DNA of 64,000 nucleotides, from NCBI RefSeq assembly GCF_009811655.1, contig NZ_BGJX01000006.1:62001-126000 (forward strand), written 5' to 3'. The position numbers and the translations under genes were made by a program. The DNA comes from Methylosinus sp. Ce-a6 (GTDB lineage: Bacteria > Pseudomonadota > Alphaproteobacteria > Rhizobiales > Beijerinckiaceae). The notes below the pieces were generated by a model. It had not been told where the DNA came from. It did no database searches and saw only the letters and a list, made by a program, of their open reading frames with translations. Of this stretch, positions 1-9,345 are shown piece after piece; position 1 is the first letter of the stretch; every line of letters begins with the position of its first letter.

Positions 1-1439
1 GGAAAGACATGCGGGTCGCTCTTGCGCCAGCTGGTGAGCAGATTGCAGTCGCTGATCGCAAAAGCGGGCGAGACGAGCGCGCGCTTGACCTCTATCGCCG
101 GCGTCGCCGCCGAGACGATCACGAGCGCCGATATCGCCGAGGCGAGCGGGCCGCCGTCGCGCGGCGTCGCCACGGCGATTTCGGCGAAGGCGAAGGCGAG
201 CAGGAACAGCGCCGGAATGGAGGCGCGCGTGGCGAGATCATTGTTGGGGCCGAAGGAATAGAAGGGCAGGAGCAGCAGGACCGCGATCGCGGCGCCGAGC
301 AGCGGGCCGTCGCTCGCCGCGAGCCGCGCGCGCGCGGCGTAGACGATCGCCGCATGTGGAATCTCGACCAGCAGGAAGGCGGCGTAGAGAAGCGCGAAGC
401 CCGGAAGGAACAGAAGCCATTCGTGCTTCACCGCGCCGGCGTCGATGGTGAGATAGAGGGCGATCGGCAGAAACAGGAGCCCGGCGAAAGCCGCGGCGAG
501 ATTGCGCGGCGCGAACAGGCCGCGGCCGAGCCGCAGCGCGGAAAATGCGGCGAGCGGCGCGGCGCCCGCCGCTGCGAGCGGCGACCACAGCAGCGAGGCG
601 GCGAAGAGGATGGCGAGGACGGCGAGGTCGATCTCGCCTCGCGCGACGAAGAGCAGCAGCAGCGCCATCCACCAGCCGGGCAGCATATGGTTCGGCGCCC
701 AGAACAATTGCGTGACATGCGAGGAATATTGGAGCGAGGAATTCCACCATTCGAGATGACCGGGCATGTTCAGCCCTTCGCGCAGGAGCTGCGGCAGCAC
801 ATCGACGCCGCTGAACAGAACGAAGAGCGCGAGGAAGGGCGCGACGCGACGGCCGGCGAGAAGCGCCACGAGATAGAGGCAGAGGCCGAGCAGCAGCGCA
901 TTCTGCGCGAACAAAGCGAGATGCGCGGCGGAAAGATCCACGAAGCGTCCGACGACGGCGGGAAGGACATACATGCCGAGCGGCGCGCGCAGCAGATAAT
1001 CCTCGCCGCCGTAGCGATAGAAGAGCGGGAAGCCCTGGCGCGTCAGATCGGAGAGAACCGCGTCGCGCGCGAGCCAGTCGAGATTGGCGTAGAAGAGATG
1101 GGTCTCGCCGCCGAGAAGCAGCAGGACGGCCGCGAGGGCGACGCAGGCCGCGAGACGCTTCGCGTCGACGGGCGCCGCGAGCAGGGATCCGGGCCGCGGC
1201 CGAAAGGCGAAGAGGAGACAGGCCGCCAGCGCGCAGCCGGCGAGAACGGGAGCCGCGGCGAGCCGGCCGAAGCCGAAGGCGAGCGCGACGTCGCCGAGCA
1301 GAAAGACGAGAACGCCCGCCTGCAGGAGACGCAGATTGCGCGGGAGCGCAGCGGCGCCGGCGAAATCGAAGGGCGGCGAATCGGAGGGCGGCGTCCGCGT
1401 CGACGCGTCGCCCGACGGCGGGAGGCGAAGGACGTTCAA
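1..1439 (-). CDS. Multi-pass membrane protein, partial (possible GT-C glycosyltransferase)
   Basis: This is an open leftward frame that runs off the window edge, so the C-terminus is missing. The translation is dominated by hydrophobic stretches (AGVLVFLLGDVALAF, LAACVALAAVLLLL, LALFAQNALLLGLCLYLVAL) and has periplasmic-looking loops rich in W, H and Y (HLEWWNSSLQYSSHV). That pattern suits a polytopic inner-membrane protein of the GT-C or oligosaccharide-polymerase kind, but no family motif was identified with certainty. The start is taken as TTG at 1437-1439, five bases after the stop of the upstream methyltransferase, because no ATG lies in frame near there. It is the last gene of a leftward set that includes GtrA- and GtrB-like proteins, so it may be the sugar-specific third component of a Gtr-type system. 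That role is inference from position. Confidence 0.6.
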   Translation of the reverse strand, partial: MNVLRLPPSGDASTRTPPSDSPPFDFAGAAALPRNLRLLQAGVLVFLLGDVALAFGFGRLAAAPVLAGCALAACLLFAFRPRPGSLLAAPVDAKRLAACVALAAVLLLLGGETHLFYANLDWLARDAVLSDLTRQGFPLFYRYGGEDYLLRAPLGMYVLPAVVGRFVDLSAAHLALFAQNALLLGLCLYLVALLAGRRVAPFLALFVLFSGVDVLPQLLREGLNMPGHLEWWNSSLQYSSHVTQLFWAPNHMLPGWWMALLLLFVARGEIDLAVLAILFAASLLWSPLAAAGAAPLAAFSALRLGRGLFAPRNLAAAFAGLLFLPIALYLTIDAGAVKHEWLLFLPGFALLYAAFLLVEIPHAAIVYAARARLAASDGPLLGAAIAVLLLLPFYSFGPNNDLATRASIPALFLLAFAFAEIAVATPRDGGPLASAISALVIVSAATPAIEVKRALVSPAFAISDCNLLTSWRKSDPHVF

Positions 1440-1443
1440 AGTC

Positions 1444-2223
1444 TCACCCGATGAGATCGCCGGCGACGACGAAGGAGATCCAAGGCGTCAGCGGCGAGCG
1501 GCGAATGTCGCAGCGGCCCAGTCCGAACACTTCCGCGAGCGCGACGGTCTCGCCGGGATATTCGGGGCAGTTGAGCTGATCGAAGACGAGCACGGAGCGC
1601 CGCGTCAGATGCGGGCGCAGGCGCTCGAGGCAGGCCTTGGTCGGCGCGTAGATGTCGAAGTCGAAATAGGCGAGCGCGACGATCGTCTCGGGATGGCGAC
1701 GCAGATAAGCGTCGAGCGTCTGCGCCGCGTCGCCCTTCACGATCTCGTGCTTTTCGATATGCGCGATCGGCGCTTCGGATTCGTGATGGCGCAGCACGGC
1801 GGCGAGATGGTTCTCATATCCCGCGCCGGCGCTATAGGCGCCGTCCTGCGCCGATTGGTGCGTTCCGTCCTTGGCCGAACATCCGGCGAGGCCCGCAAAA
1901 GTGTCGAAGACGGCGAGCTTGCGGGTGAAATTATAGGGTTCGAAGATCGCCCGCAGATTGGTGAGCAGAGCGGCCGTGCGGCCGTAGCAGGTGCCGAACT
2001 CGAACAGCGAGCCATTGGCCTCGAGCACATGGTTGCGATAGATGTCGCTGAGCGCCAGCGTGCGCGAGAGCTCCTGCCGGCTCAGATAGAGCGAGAGCTG
2101 GGAATAGACGAGCTCCGCCGGCGGAATCGGCGAGGCGGCGTAGAGGCGCGCGAAGGCCTCGCGATTGGTTTTCTCCGCCTTCGACGATCGCGGCGAGAAA
2201 TCGGCGGTCTGCTCTTCGGTCAT
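1444..2223 (-). CDS. TylF/MycF-like SAM-dependent methyltransferase
   Basis: The 259-residue protein has the layout of the macrocin O-methyltransferase (TylF) family. A SAM-binding loop LFEFGTCYGRTAALL lies near residue 75, followed by AVFDTFAGLAG, and an acidic metal-binding strand LAYFDFDIYAPTKACLERL with VLVFDQ follows in the C-terminal third. Such enzymes methylate hydroxyls on sugars or amino-sugar products using S-adenosylmethionine. ATG at 2221-2223 is the start; the same frame stays open upstream but only as a shadow of the neighbouring glycosyltransferase. It sits downstream of gtrB- and gtrA-like genes, which suggests methylation of a surface-glycan sugar. The substrate cannot be read from the sequence. 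Confidence 0.75.
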   Translation of the reverse strand: MTEEQTADFSPRSSKAEKTNREAFARLYAASPIPPAELVYSQLSLYLSRQELSRTLALSDIYRNHVLEANGSLFEFGTCYGRTAALLTNLRAIFEPYNFTRKLAVFDTFAGLAGCSAKDGTHQSAQDGAYSAGAGYENHLAAVLRHHESEAPIAHIEKHEIVKGDAAQTLDAYLRRHPETIVALAYFDFDIYAPTKACLERLRPHLTRRSVLVFDQLNCPEYPGETVALAEVFGLGRCDIRRSPLTPWISFVVAGDLIG

Positions 2224-2259
2224 GAGATTCGCCTCCGGACGACCCTGGGCTTTTGTTTC

Positions 2260-2310
2260 GACGCGTTTCCGACGCCGAACCGGCGTCCATTTCGGCTGGA
2301 AACGCTCTAG
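2260..2310. repeat. Dispersed palindromic element, copy a
   Basis: One copy of an approximately 50-bp element with outer arms GCGTTTCC and GGAAACGC and an inner hairpin GACGCCG-AAC-CGGCGTC. Its right end, CTCTAG, overlaps the stop codon of the glycosyltransferase gene at 2307-2309. Related copies lie near 20972, 31691, 31750, 38141 and (inverted) 60908. Confidence 0.85.
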
Positions 2311-3245
2311 AAATTGATGCGTTCGCGTTCGAACACCACGGGCTTTCTGCGCACCTGCCCGTGAATGGCGAGCATGTATTCGGCGAGCACGCCGATCGAG
2401 AACAGCTGCACGCCGCCGAAGAAAAACACGGCGACGATCATCGTCGTCGCGCCGGGCGGCGCGAGCGCGCCATGATAGGCGAGGCCGAGAACGAGGCTCG
2501 CCAATGCGTAGGCGAGCGAGAGGGCCGCGATCGCCGCGCCGAGGAACAGCGCGAAGCGCAGCGGCGCGAGGCTGAATGTGACGAGCCCGTTCATCCCCTG
2601 GTCGACGAGGGCGAGCAGCGAGTTCTTCGATATGCCGCGGCGGCGCGCCGTCCATTTGTAGGGCACGCCGACGGCCCTGAAGCCGCATTCGAAGGTCATC
2701 ATGCGCATGAAGGGATAAACGTCGTCGATGCGGCGCATCGCCTCGACGACCTTGCGGTCGACGAGCTGGCAGTCGCCGACGCCGGGCGGCAGCGAGAATT
2801 CCGACATTCCCGTCAGCAGGCGATAATAGAGCCCGCGTAGCATTCGCATGACGGCGCGCTCCTCGCGCGTCTCGCGTATGCCGTAGACGATCTCGGCGCC
2901 CTCCTCCCAGAGCTTCACGAAGCGCGGCAGCAGCTCCGGCGGGTCCTGCAGATCGGCCGGCATGAGCAGCAGCACGGCGTCGCCGCCCGCCGCCATCACG
3001 CCATTGTAGTTGGAGCGCATCGGCCCGAAATTGCGGGCGTTGAGAATGACCTTCACGCAAGGATCGGCGGCGGCGATCTCGCGCAGGATCTCGGCCGTGC
3101 GATCGGTGGAGGCGTTGTCGCAGAACACATGCTCGCGGCGATAGTCCTTCAAATCGCCGTCGAACAGCGCCGCGATCGCCGCATGGCATTCGCGGATGTT
3201 GAGCTCTTCATTGTAGCAGGGCGTGACGATGGAGATGGTCTTCAT
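2307..3245 (-). CDS. Family 2 glycosyltransferase, GtrB/DPM1-like
   Basis: The protein (312 aa) starts ISIVTPCYNEELNI, the standard nucleotide-sugar-binding strand of GT2 enzymes. FCDNASTDRTAEIL, LLMPADLQDPPELL and a VGDCQLVDRKVVEAM segment follow, matching polyisoprenyl-phosphate glycosyltransferases such as GtrB, ArnC and dolichol-phosphate mannosyltransferase. Two membrane spans near the C-terminus (FALFLGAAIAALSLAYALAS and MIVAVFFFGGVQLFSIGVLA) are typical of that subgroup. It should transfer a sugar from a nucleotide donor to undecaprenyl phosphate on the cytoplasmic face. The start overlaps the stop of the gtrA-like gene in an ATGA, so the two are translationally coupled. The stop codon lies inside the CTAG end of a dispersed repeat. 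Confidence 0.88.
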   Translation of the reverse strand: MKTISIVTPCYNEELNIRECHAAIAALFDGDLKDYRREHVFCDNASTDRTAEILREIAAADPCVKVILNARNFGPMRSNYNGVMAAGGDAVLLLMPADLQDPPELLPRFVKLWEEGAEIVYGIRETREERAVMRMLRGLYYRLLTGMSEFSLPPGVGDCQLVDRKVVEAMRRIDDVYPFMRMMTFECGFRAVGVPYKWTARRRGISKNSLLALVDQGMNGLVTFSLAPLRFALFLGAAIAALSLAYALASLVLGLAYHGALAPPGATTMIVAVFFFGGVQLFSIGVLAEYMLAIHGQVRRKPVVFERERINF

Positions 3246-3709
3246 GCGCCGCCGCCTCCAGAGCGGAAAACGAAGTCTCGATTGAGGAGATAAGAGAGCG
3301 CCGCGAGAAGCGGCGTGAGCGCCGCCTGCGCGATCGACGCCGCCGCGCCATAATGCTCGAGCGCTTTCAGCGCGAGCGCGTCGACGAGGAAGAGAAGCCC
3401 ATAGACGGCGACGAAACGGCCCAGAAAGCGCGGATCGCTGGAGCCGAAGACGAGTCGCCCGATCGACAGGAAGTTGAACAGCGCGCCGATCACGGTGGAG
3501 ACGGCGGCGGCGATCGTCGCGTCGAGCGTCTCGCGCCAGACGAGATAGAAGATCGCATAGCCGAAGGCGGTGTTGACGAGGCCGACGGCGAAGAATCGCA
3601 GCGCCCGCGCGCTCGGCGCGAAGCCGAGCGCCGTCGCGCCCGATCGAGAATTACGCGTGTCTTCCGCCAATTCGTCCGCCCGCTCCGCGCCGCTGTCGCG
3701 GCGAATCAT
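3242..3709 (-). CDS. GtrA-family membrane protein (putative glycolipid flippase)
   Basis: This 155-residue protein has four predicted membrane segments after a polar N-terminus (RFFAVGLVNTAFGYAIFYLVW, AVSTVIGALFNFLSIGRLVF, RFVAVYGLLFLVDALAL, AQAALTPLLAALSYLLNRDFVF). The FxxVGxxNTxxGY start and the closing NRDFVF motif are diagnostic of GtrA. The family is thought to move undecaprenyl-phosphate-linked sugars across the inner membrane. Its ATGA overlap with the following GtrB-like gene and the membrane protein downstream fit a three-part Gtr glycan-modification system. Confidence 0.85.
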   Translation of the reverse strand: MIRRDSGAERADELAEDTRNSRSGATALGFAPSARALRFFAVGLVNTAFGYAIFYLVWRETLDATIAAAVSTVIGALFNFLSIGRLVFGSSDPRFLGRFVAVYGLLFLVDALALKALEHYGAAASIAQAALTPLLAALSYLLNRDFVFRSGGGGA

Positions 3710-4392
3710 GGCTTACGAAAGGTTAACGCTCGGCTTACGTCGGCCCGATGTCGCGCTCGATCGGGGAGGCGGGGCGAGCGATGGCGTTAACCCTGTCGGC
3801 CGGCGCGAATCGCTCCGCCGCGGAGCGCGGGCGCGCGTCGAGGACGAAGGGGCCGCGGCGGCGAGCGCCGGGACGGGGGATGCGGCGGCCGAATTCGAGA
3901 CAGAGTGGTAAACGCGCGCGGCGCCGCGCCCTCGAGGAGCGCGCGACGGCGGCGCGATATGTTGCGGCGCAGCGGCGCAGAGCCGCGAAATCTGGTGGGA
4001 ACGGCGTGGCAACACCGTGAAATCGCCGATTCGTGCGCGCTCCGTTCCGGCATGTTTCCAAATCTTAACGAGCCGGTCGTCGCGATGTCGCGATCGGCAT
4101 GTTGACAAGAAGGCGCGACGGAGTCCGCGTCGCCCCTTGAGCGCCGCGTCCCATTGTCATGCTGCAAAATGTGAGATTTGGAAGCTCTAGTGTCAGGGAG
4201 GGCCGGGAGTGACCATATCTCGAGCGAACAGAGCGTGATTCGAAAAGAGTCAGCGATTCGGCCGCGATTCGTTCGGCGCCTGTTCGAAACGTGAAATAGC
4301 CTCGTCTACGCCGTTCCAATCCGGGACGATCGCCGCTATCGATCCCGGCGCGGGCTCGCGCAAGGGCTCCGCGTGAAATATGATCGAGAGCC
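3710..4392. other. Divergent intergenic region, 683 bp
   Basis: This gap separates the leftward gtrA-like gene from the rightward helicase gene, so it should hold both promoters. I see no convincing coding frame. Two arms of a perfect 9-bp inverted repeat, GGTTAACGC at 3721-3729 and GCGTTAACC at 3784-3792, flank 54 bp near the gtrA start and could be paired regulator half-sites. No tRNA or terminator was recognised. Confidence 0.5.
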
Positions 4393-7300
4393 ATGAGCCC
4401 GATGCTCACCGCCAAGAGACCGGCCAAGAGACCGGCCGCGCCGGGCCTGCGCCCGTCCACGGCCGGCGTCGCCGCCGTTCTGGGGCCGACCAACACCGGC
4501 AAGACCCACCACGCCATAGAGCGAATGCTCTCCTATCCGACGGGCATGATCGGTCTGCCGCTGCGCCTCCTCGCGCGGGAGGTCTACGCGCGGGTGGCGG
4601 AGCGGGTGGGCGCAGAGAATGTCGCGCTCGTCACCGGCGAGGAGAAGATCAAGCCGCGCGCGCCCGCCTATTGGGTCTCGACCGTCGAGGCCATGCCGCG
4701 CGATCTCGACGTGGATTTCGTCGCGGTGGACGAGATTCAGCTCGCCGCCGACCTCGACCGCGGCCATGTGTTCACCGACCGCCTGCTCTTTTGGCGCGGC
4801 CGGCGGGAGACATTGCTCATCGGCGCGGAGACGATGCGCTCGCTCATCGAGCGGCTGCTGCCGGGGGTTCCGATCTTCACGCGCCCGCGCCTGTCGCGCT
4901 TGAGCTTCGCCGGAGAGCGCAAGCTGGCGCGCCTGCCGCCGCGCAGCGCGATCGTCGCCTTCTCCGCCGAGGACGTCTATGCGATCGCCGAATGGATCAA
5001 GCGCCAGCGCGGCGGCGCGGCGGTGGTGCTCGGCGCGCTCTCCCCGCGCACGCGCAACGCCCAGGTCGATCTCTTTCAGAACGGCGACGTCGATTATATC
5101 GTCGCCACCGACGCCATCGGCATGGGCCTCAATCTCGACGTCGACCACATCGCCTTCGCCGCCGACCGCAAATTCGACGGCTGGCGCCATCGGCGGCTGA
5201 CCGCGGCGGAACTGGGGCAGATCGCCGGCCGCGCGGGCCGGCATATGAACGACGGCACGTTCGGCAGCACCGGCCGCTGCCCGCCCTTCGACGAGCAGAC
5301 CGTCGAAGCGCTCGAAAATCATTGGTTCGATCCGCTCGTCGCGCTGCAATGGCGCAACGCCGATCTCGACTTCGAATCGATCGAGGCGCTCGTCGATTCG
5401 CTCGAGCGCGCGCCGCCGGACGAATGCCTTCTGCGCGCCCGCACGGCGGAGGACCAAATGGTCCTCGAGACGGCCGCGCGCGACGACAATGTGCGGCGCA
5501 ACGCCAAAACCAATGCAGATATTATGAGACTCTGGGACGTGTGCCAGATTCCCGATTATCGCAAGACCTCGCCCGCCGCCCATGCGGAGCTGGCGCTCGC
5601 CGTCTATGGCTATGTGGTGCGCCGCGGACGTATTCCAGGCGATTGGTTCGCAAAGCAAATCGCCGCCGTGGACCGCATCGACGGCGACATGCACACGCTC
5701 TCCGCGAGGCTCGCCCAGGTGCGGACCTGGACATTCATCGCCAACCGATCCGGCTGGCTCGAGAATCCAGAGCATTGGCAGAGCGTCGCGCGTCAGGTAG
5801 AGGACAGTCTGTCCGACGCGCTGCACGAACGCCTCACGCAGCGTTTCGTCGATCGCCGCACCAGCGTGCTGATGCGCCGACTGAGAGAGAATGCGATGCT
5901 CGAAGCTGAAATCACTACTGCCGGCGACGTATTGGTCGAGGGTCAGCATGTCGGCCAGTTGCAGGGATTTCGCTTCACCGCCGATCCGCAGGCGACCGGC
6001 GAGGCGGCGAAAGCGCTGAACTCCGCCGCGCAGAAGGCGCTCGCCGGCGAGATCGAGGCGCGCGCCGCGCGCGTGTTCGACGCGGTGGACGACGCCTTCC
6101 TGCTCGGCAACGATGGGACGATCCGCTGGCTCGGCGAGCCGGTCGGCAAGATCGCGCCGGGCGCCGCCGTGCTGGCGCCGACCGTGCGGCTGCTCGCCGA
6201 CGAGCAATTGACCGGCGCCGCGCTCGACAAGGCGCAGCAGCGCCTCGATCTCTGGCTCGCGCAGCATATCAAGAAGCTGCTCGGCGCGCTGGAGGAGCTC
6301 GAGAAGGGCGAGGGGCTCGAGGGCGTCATGCGCGGGATCGCCTATCAGCTCGCCGAGGAGCTCGGCGTGTTGGAGCGCAGCCGCGTCGCCCGCGAGATCA
6401 AGACGCTCTCCCAGGAAGACCGCGCCGCTTTGCGCAAGAAGGGCGTGCGCTTCGGGGCCTATCACCTTTATCTGCCGCAGCTGCTGAAACCGGCGCCACG
6501 CTCGCTCGCCGCGCTGCTGTGGGGCTTGAAGCATGGCGGGCTCGACAATCTCAAGGGCCTCGAGGAGGTGCCGCATCTGGCCGCCTCCGGCCGCACCTCC
6601 TTCGCCGCCGATCCGGCGATCTCCAAGGGCTTCTACCGGGCCGCGGGCTTTCGCGTCTGCGGCGAGCGCGTGGTGCGCGTGGATATTCTGGAGCGCCTGG
6701 CCGATCTCATCCGCCCGGCGAGCGCCTATCGGCCGGGCGTGACCGCCGGCGATCCGCCGCCCGGCGCCGCCGACGGCGAGGGATTCGTCGTCACTGTGGC
6801 GATGACCTCGCTCACCGGCTGCGCGGGCGAGGCCTTCGCCTCGATCCTGCGCTCTCTCGGCTATCAATCGACCCAGCGCCCGGGGCCGGCCATCACCGTC
6901 CCGCTGCTGGCCAAGGCCTCGACCGAGCCGCTGCAGCCGACGCCGGCCGCCGAGGAGAGCGAATCGGCGGCCGAGCCGAGCGCGGCTCTGGTCGAGACGG
7001 CCGCCGAGGGAGAGACGGAAGTTCTCGCGCCGCCGCGGGAGGCCGAACCCCTCGTCGAGCCGCCGGCCGACGCCCGAGATGCGGAAGGGGGGCGAGAGGC
7101 GGCTGTCGTGGCTGAAGAGCCGGTCGTCGCCCTCGAAGAGCCCGCTGTCGCCGCCGAGGCGGGGGCGGAAGCGCCGGAGGCGAACGCCGAATCCGCGGCC
7201 GAGCCGACGCCGATCGAAGTTTGGACGCTGCAGCGGCACGTCCCGCAGGCGCCGCGCCGGCGTCAGGGCGGCGCGCCGGGTCAGGAAGAGAGCCGCTCCG

Positions 7301-7608
7301 CGCGGCCGGCCGGCGAGCGCCAGCGTGGGCCGCGGCCCGGCCAGGGCGGACGCCGTCCGGAAGGGGGCGAGGGCGAGGCTGCTGCCGAGCACAGGCCGCG
7401 CGGCGAGGGCGCCCGCAAGGAAAGCGGTTTTCGCGCCGGCGGCGGCAAGCCGCGCGGCGACAATCGGCCGCCGCGGGACGATCGCCGCCGCCCCGGCTCC
7501 TTCTCCGCCCCGGAAAAGCGCGAAAAAGAGCGTCTTCCCGACCCCGATTCGCCCTTCGCCAAGCTGCTGGCGCTCAAGGCCGAGCTCGAAAAAAAGGGCA
7601 AGAGCTGA
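4393..7608 (+). CDS. SUV3-type DExH RNA helicase with long disordered C-terminal tail
   Basis: The first ~700 of 1071 residues match the SUPV3L1/Suv3 helicase branch found in mitochondria and alphaproteobacteria. Walker A is GPTNTGKT at 31-38, the DExH-type motif is DEIQ at 113-116, the helicase-C strand is VATDAIGMGLNLDVDHI near 238-253, and motif VI is QIAGRAGR at 276-283. In mitochondria this enzyme unwinds structured RNA for the degradosome; a role in RNA turnover is the family expectation here. From about residue 840 the sequence becomes acidic and A/E/P-rich, then strongly basic and R/G-rich (about 920-1040), before a short helical end. That tail resembles an RNA- or protein-binding scaffold. 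ATG 4393 is chosen because the Walker A follows at the usual distance. Confidence 0.85.
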   Translation: MSPMLTAKRPAKRPAAPGLRPSTAGVAAVLGPTNTGKTHHAIERMLSYPTGMIGLPLRLLAREVYARVAERVGAENVALVTGEEKIKPRAPAYWVSTVEAMPRDLDVDFVAVDEIQLAADLDRGHVFTDRLLFWRGRRETLLIGAETMRSLIERLLPGVPIFTRPRLSRLSFAGERKLARLPPRSAIVAFSAEDVYAIAEWIKRQRGGAAVVLGALSPRTRNAQVDLFQNGDVDYIVATDAIGMGLNLDVDHIAFAADRKFDGWRHRRLTAAELGQIAGRAGRHMNDGTFGSTGRCPPFDEQTVEALENHWFDPLVALQWRNADLDFESIEALVDSLERAPPDECLLRARTAEDQMVLETAARDDNVRRNAKTNADIMRLWDVCQIPDYRKTSPAAHAELALAVYGYVVRRGRIPGDWFAKQIAAVDRIDGDMHTLSARLAQVRTWTFIANRSGWLENPEHWQSVARQVEDSLSDALHERLTQRFVDRRTSVLMRRLRENAMLEAEITTAGDVLVEGQHVGQLQGFRFTADPQATGEAAKALNSAAQKALAGEIEARAARVFDAVDDAFLLGNDGTIRWLGEPVGKIAPGAAVLAPTVRLLADEQLTGAALDKAQQRLDLWLAQHIKKLLGALEELEKGEGLEGVMRGIAYQLAEELGVLERSRVAREIKTLSQEDRAALRKKGVRFGAYHLYLPQLLKPAPRSLAALLWGLKHGGLDNLKGLEEVPHLAASGRTSFAADPAISKGFYRAAGFRVCGERVVRVDILERLADLIRPASAYRPGVTAGDPPPGAADGEGFVVTVAMTSLTGCAGEAFASILRSLGYQSTQRPGPAITVPLLAKASTEPLQPTPAAEESESAAEPSAALVETAAEGETEVLAPPREAEPLVEPPADARDAEGGREAAVVAEEPVVALEEPAVAAEAGAEAPEANAESAAEPTPIEVWTLQRHVPQAPRRRQGGAPGQEESRSARPAGERQRGPRPGQGGRRPEGGEGEAAAEHRPRGEGARKESGFRAGGGKPRGDNRPPRDDRRRPGSFSAPEKREKERLPDPDSPFAKLLALKAELEKKGKS

Positions 7609-7854
7609 AATTTCGCCTCAAATGACTGGTGATGTCCGACCTATGCCGAAGCGGCCGCCGGCGCGCTCGGGGAGGGATCGCATCGACTTGCCAAGTCCTG
7701 GGCGTTCGGCCTATTGCTGACGTAATCTTTGGCGCACTGGCGTAAGCCGATGCTAGCGGGTCCCTTCGATCCGGCATCAGGAACGTAGGCGATACTTCGT
7801 GCGCGGTCTCGTAACGAGGGCGGCGAACCAAGGCCTTCCATTGAAAGGCGATAC

Positions 7855-9261
7855 ATGACGAAAATTCTTCCAGTCATCATGTGCGGCGGCGCGGGCACGC
7901 GCGTATGGCCCGAATCGCGGGAGACGCTCCCGAAACAATTCATTCCCCTCATCGGAGAGAGATCGACGTTCCAGACGACCATAGAGACGTTGTCGGACGA
8001 AGCGTTCGACAAGCCCGTCGTCATCTCCAACGTCGATTATCGCTTCCTCATCACCGATCAACTGCGCGAAATCGGCGCTTCCGCCGATATCGTCCTCGAG
8101 CCGACGCGGCGCGATTCGGCCGCCGCCGTCGCCGTCGCCGCCGGCCTCGCCGCCCGCCGCTCGCCCGGCACGATCGTCGTCGTGCTCGCCGCCGATCATG
8201 TCGTGCGCGACCGGCAGGGCCTCGTCGAGCTCTGCAAAAAGGCCGCGTCGGCCGCCGCCGACGGCTATATCGTCACGCTCGGCGTCAAGCCCGACAATCC
8301 GGCCACCGGCTATGGCTATATACGTCCCGGCGAGCGCCTCGCCGGCGAGATTTCCACGCTCGACGCTTTCGTCGAAAAGCCCGATCGCGAGACCGCGCAG
8401 CGCTATATCGACTCCGGCTATCTGTGGAACAGCGGCAATTTCATCTTCCGCGCCGAGGTGATGCAGGCGGAGATCGCGCATTTCGAGCCGGCGATTTTCG
8501 AGGCCGCCGAAAAAGCGATCGACGCCGGCCGCCGCGATCTCGATTTCCTCGTGCTCGACGCCGAATCTTTCGCGTGCGCGCCGAAGACCTCCATCGACTA
8601 TGCAGTGATGGAGAAGACGCGCAAAGCCGCGGTGATCGAGGCCGACATCGGCTGGTCGGACGTCGGCAATTGGCGCGCCGTGTGGGAATTGACCGAGCGC
8701 GACGAGTTAGGAAATTCCGTGCGCGGCAATGGCGTCGTGCGCGACGCGCGCAATGTGCATGTGCGCTCGGACGACATGCTGACGACCGTGGTCGGCGTCG
8801 ACGACGTCGTGGTGGTGACGACGCAGGACGCTGTGCTCGTGCTCGGCCATGAGCATGGCGACAATGTCAAGCAGCTCGTCGATCAGCTGAAGCGCGAGAA
8901 CCGTCGCGAGGCGGGCGAGCACAAGCGCATTTTCCGCCCCTGGGGCTTTTATCAATCGGTCGATTCCGGTGAGCGGCACCAGGTGAAGCGCATTGTGGTG
9001 AAGCCCGGCGCGCGCTTGTCGCTGCAGAAGCATTTTCATCGCGCCGAACATTGGATCGTGGTGAAGGGCACGGCGGAGGTCGGCCGCGACGAGGAGACGC
9101 TGCTCGTTCACGAGAACGAATCGGTCTATCTGCCGATCGGCTGCATTCACCGCCTGAGCAACCCCGGCAAGATCGACCTCGAGATCATCGAGGTGCAGAC
9201 CGGCTCCTATCTCGGCGAGGACGATATCGTGCGCCTGCAGGACGTCTACAACCGCGGCTGA
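7855..9261 (+). CDS. manC: Mannose-1-phosphate guanylyltransferase / mannose-6-phosphate isomerase
   Basis: The 468-residue protein is a bifunctional type II PMI-GMP enzyme (ManC/AlgA/CpsB). The nucleotidyltransferase loop GGAGTRVWPESRETLPKQF lies at 11-29, and AADHVV, ENPATGYGYI-like (DNPATGYGYI) and FVEKPD motifs follow. The C-terminal cupin carries RPWGFYQ, the metal-site segment LQKHFHRAEHW and a PIGCIHR turn. It makes GDP-mannose from mannose-1-phosphate and interconverts fructose-6- and mannose-6-phosphate, feeding exopolysaccharide or LPS synthesis. No glycan operon is attached; a strong terminator follows the stop. The ATG at 7855 lies directly after AAAGGCGATAC. Confidence 0.93.
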   Translation: MTKILPVIMCGGAGTRVWPESRETLPKQFIPLIGERSTFQTTIETLSDEAFDKPVVISNVDYRFLITDQLREIGASADIVLEPTRRDSAAAVAVAAGLAARRSPGTIVVVLAADHVVRDRQGLVELCKKAASAAADGYIVTLGVKPDNPATGYGYIRPGERLAGEISTLDAFVEKPDRETAQRYIDSGYLWNSGNFIFRAEVMQAEIAHFEPAIFEAAEKAIDAGRRDLDFLVLDAESFACAPKTSIDYAVMEKTRKAAVIEADIGWSDVGNWRAVWELTERDELGNSVRGNGVVRDARNVHVRSDDMLTTVVGVDDVVVVTTQDAVLVLGHEHGDNVKQLVDQLKRENRREAGEHKRIFRPWGFYQSVDSGERHQVKRIVVKPGARLSLQKHFHRAEHWIVVKGTAEVGRDEETLLVHENESVYLPIGCIHRLSNPGKIDLEIIEVQTGSYLGEDDIVRLQDVYNRG

Positions 9262-9277
9262 CGCGGCGGCGTCACAG

Positions 9278-9343
9278 GCGAGCCTGAAGGTTCGCGGTCC
9301 TGAGCGCGCCCTGGACCGCGAACCTTCAGGCTCGCATTTTTTC
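9278..9343 (+). terminator. Strong intrinsic terminator after manC
   Basis: A perfect 23-bp stem (arms 9278-9300 and 9313-9335) with a 12-base loop is followed by ATTTTTT. It ends the manC transcript and lies between convergent genes. The T-run is on the + strand side only, so it acts mainly on manC. Confidence 0.9.
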
Positions 9344-9345
9344 GC

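Noticed and set aside
9..1454. A rightward frame of 481 codons at the left edge
   Set aside because: It is extremely rich in R, E, G and Q with no folded-domain pattern. The opposite strand gives a coherent multi-span membrane protein.
4336..7392. A leftward frame of about 1000 codons opposite the SUV3-type helicase
   Set aside because: It mirrors the helicase coding frame and has no family features. The rightward gene has complete helicase motifs.
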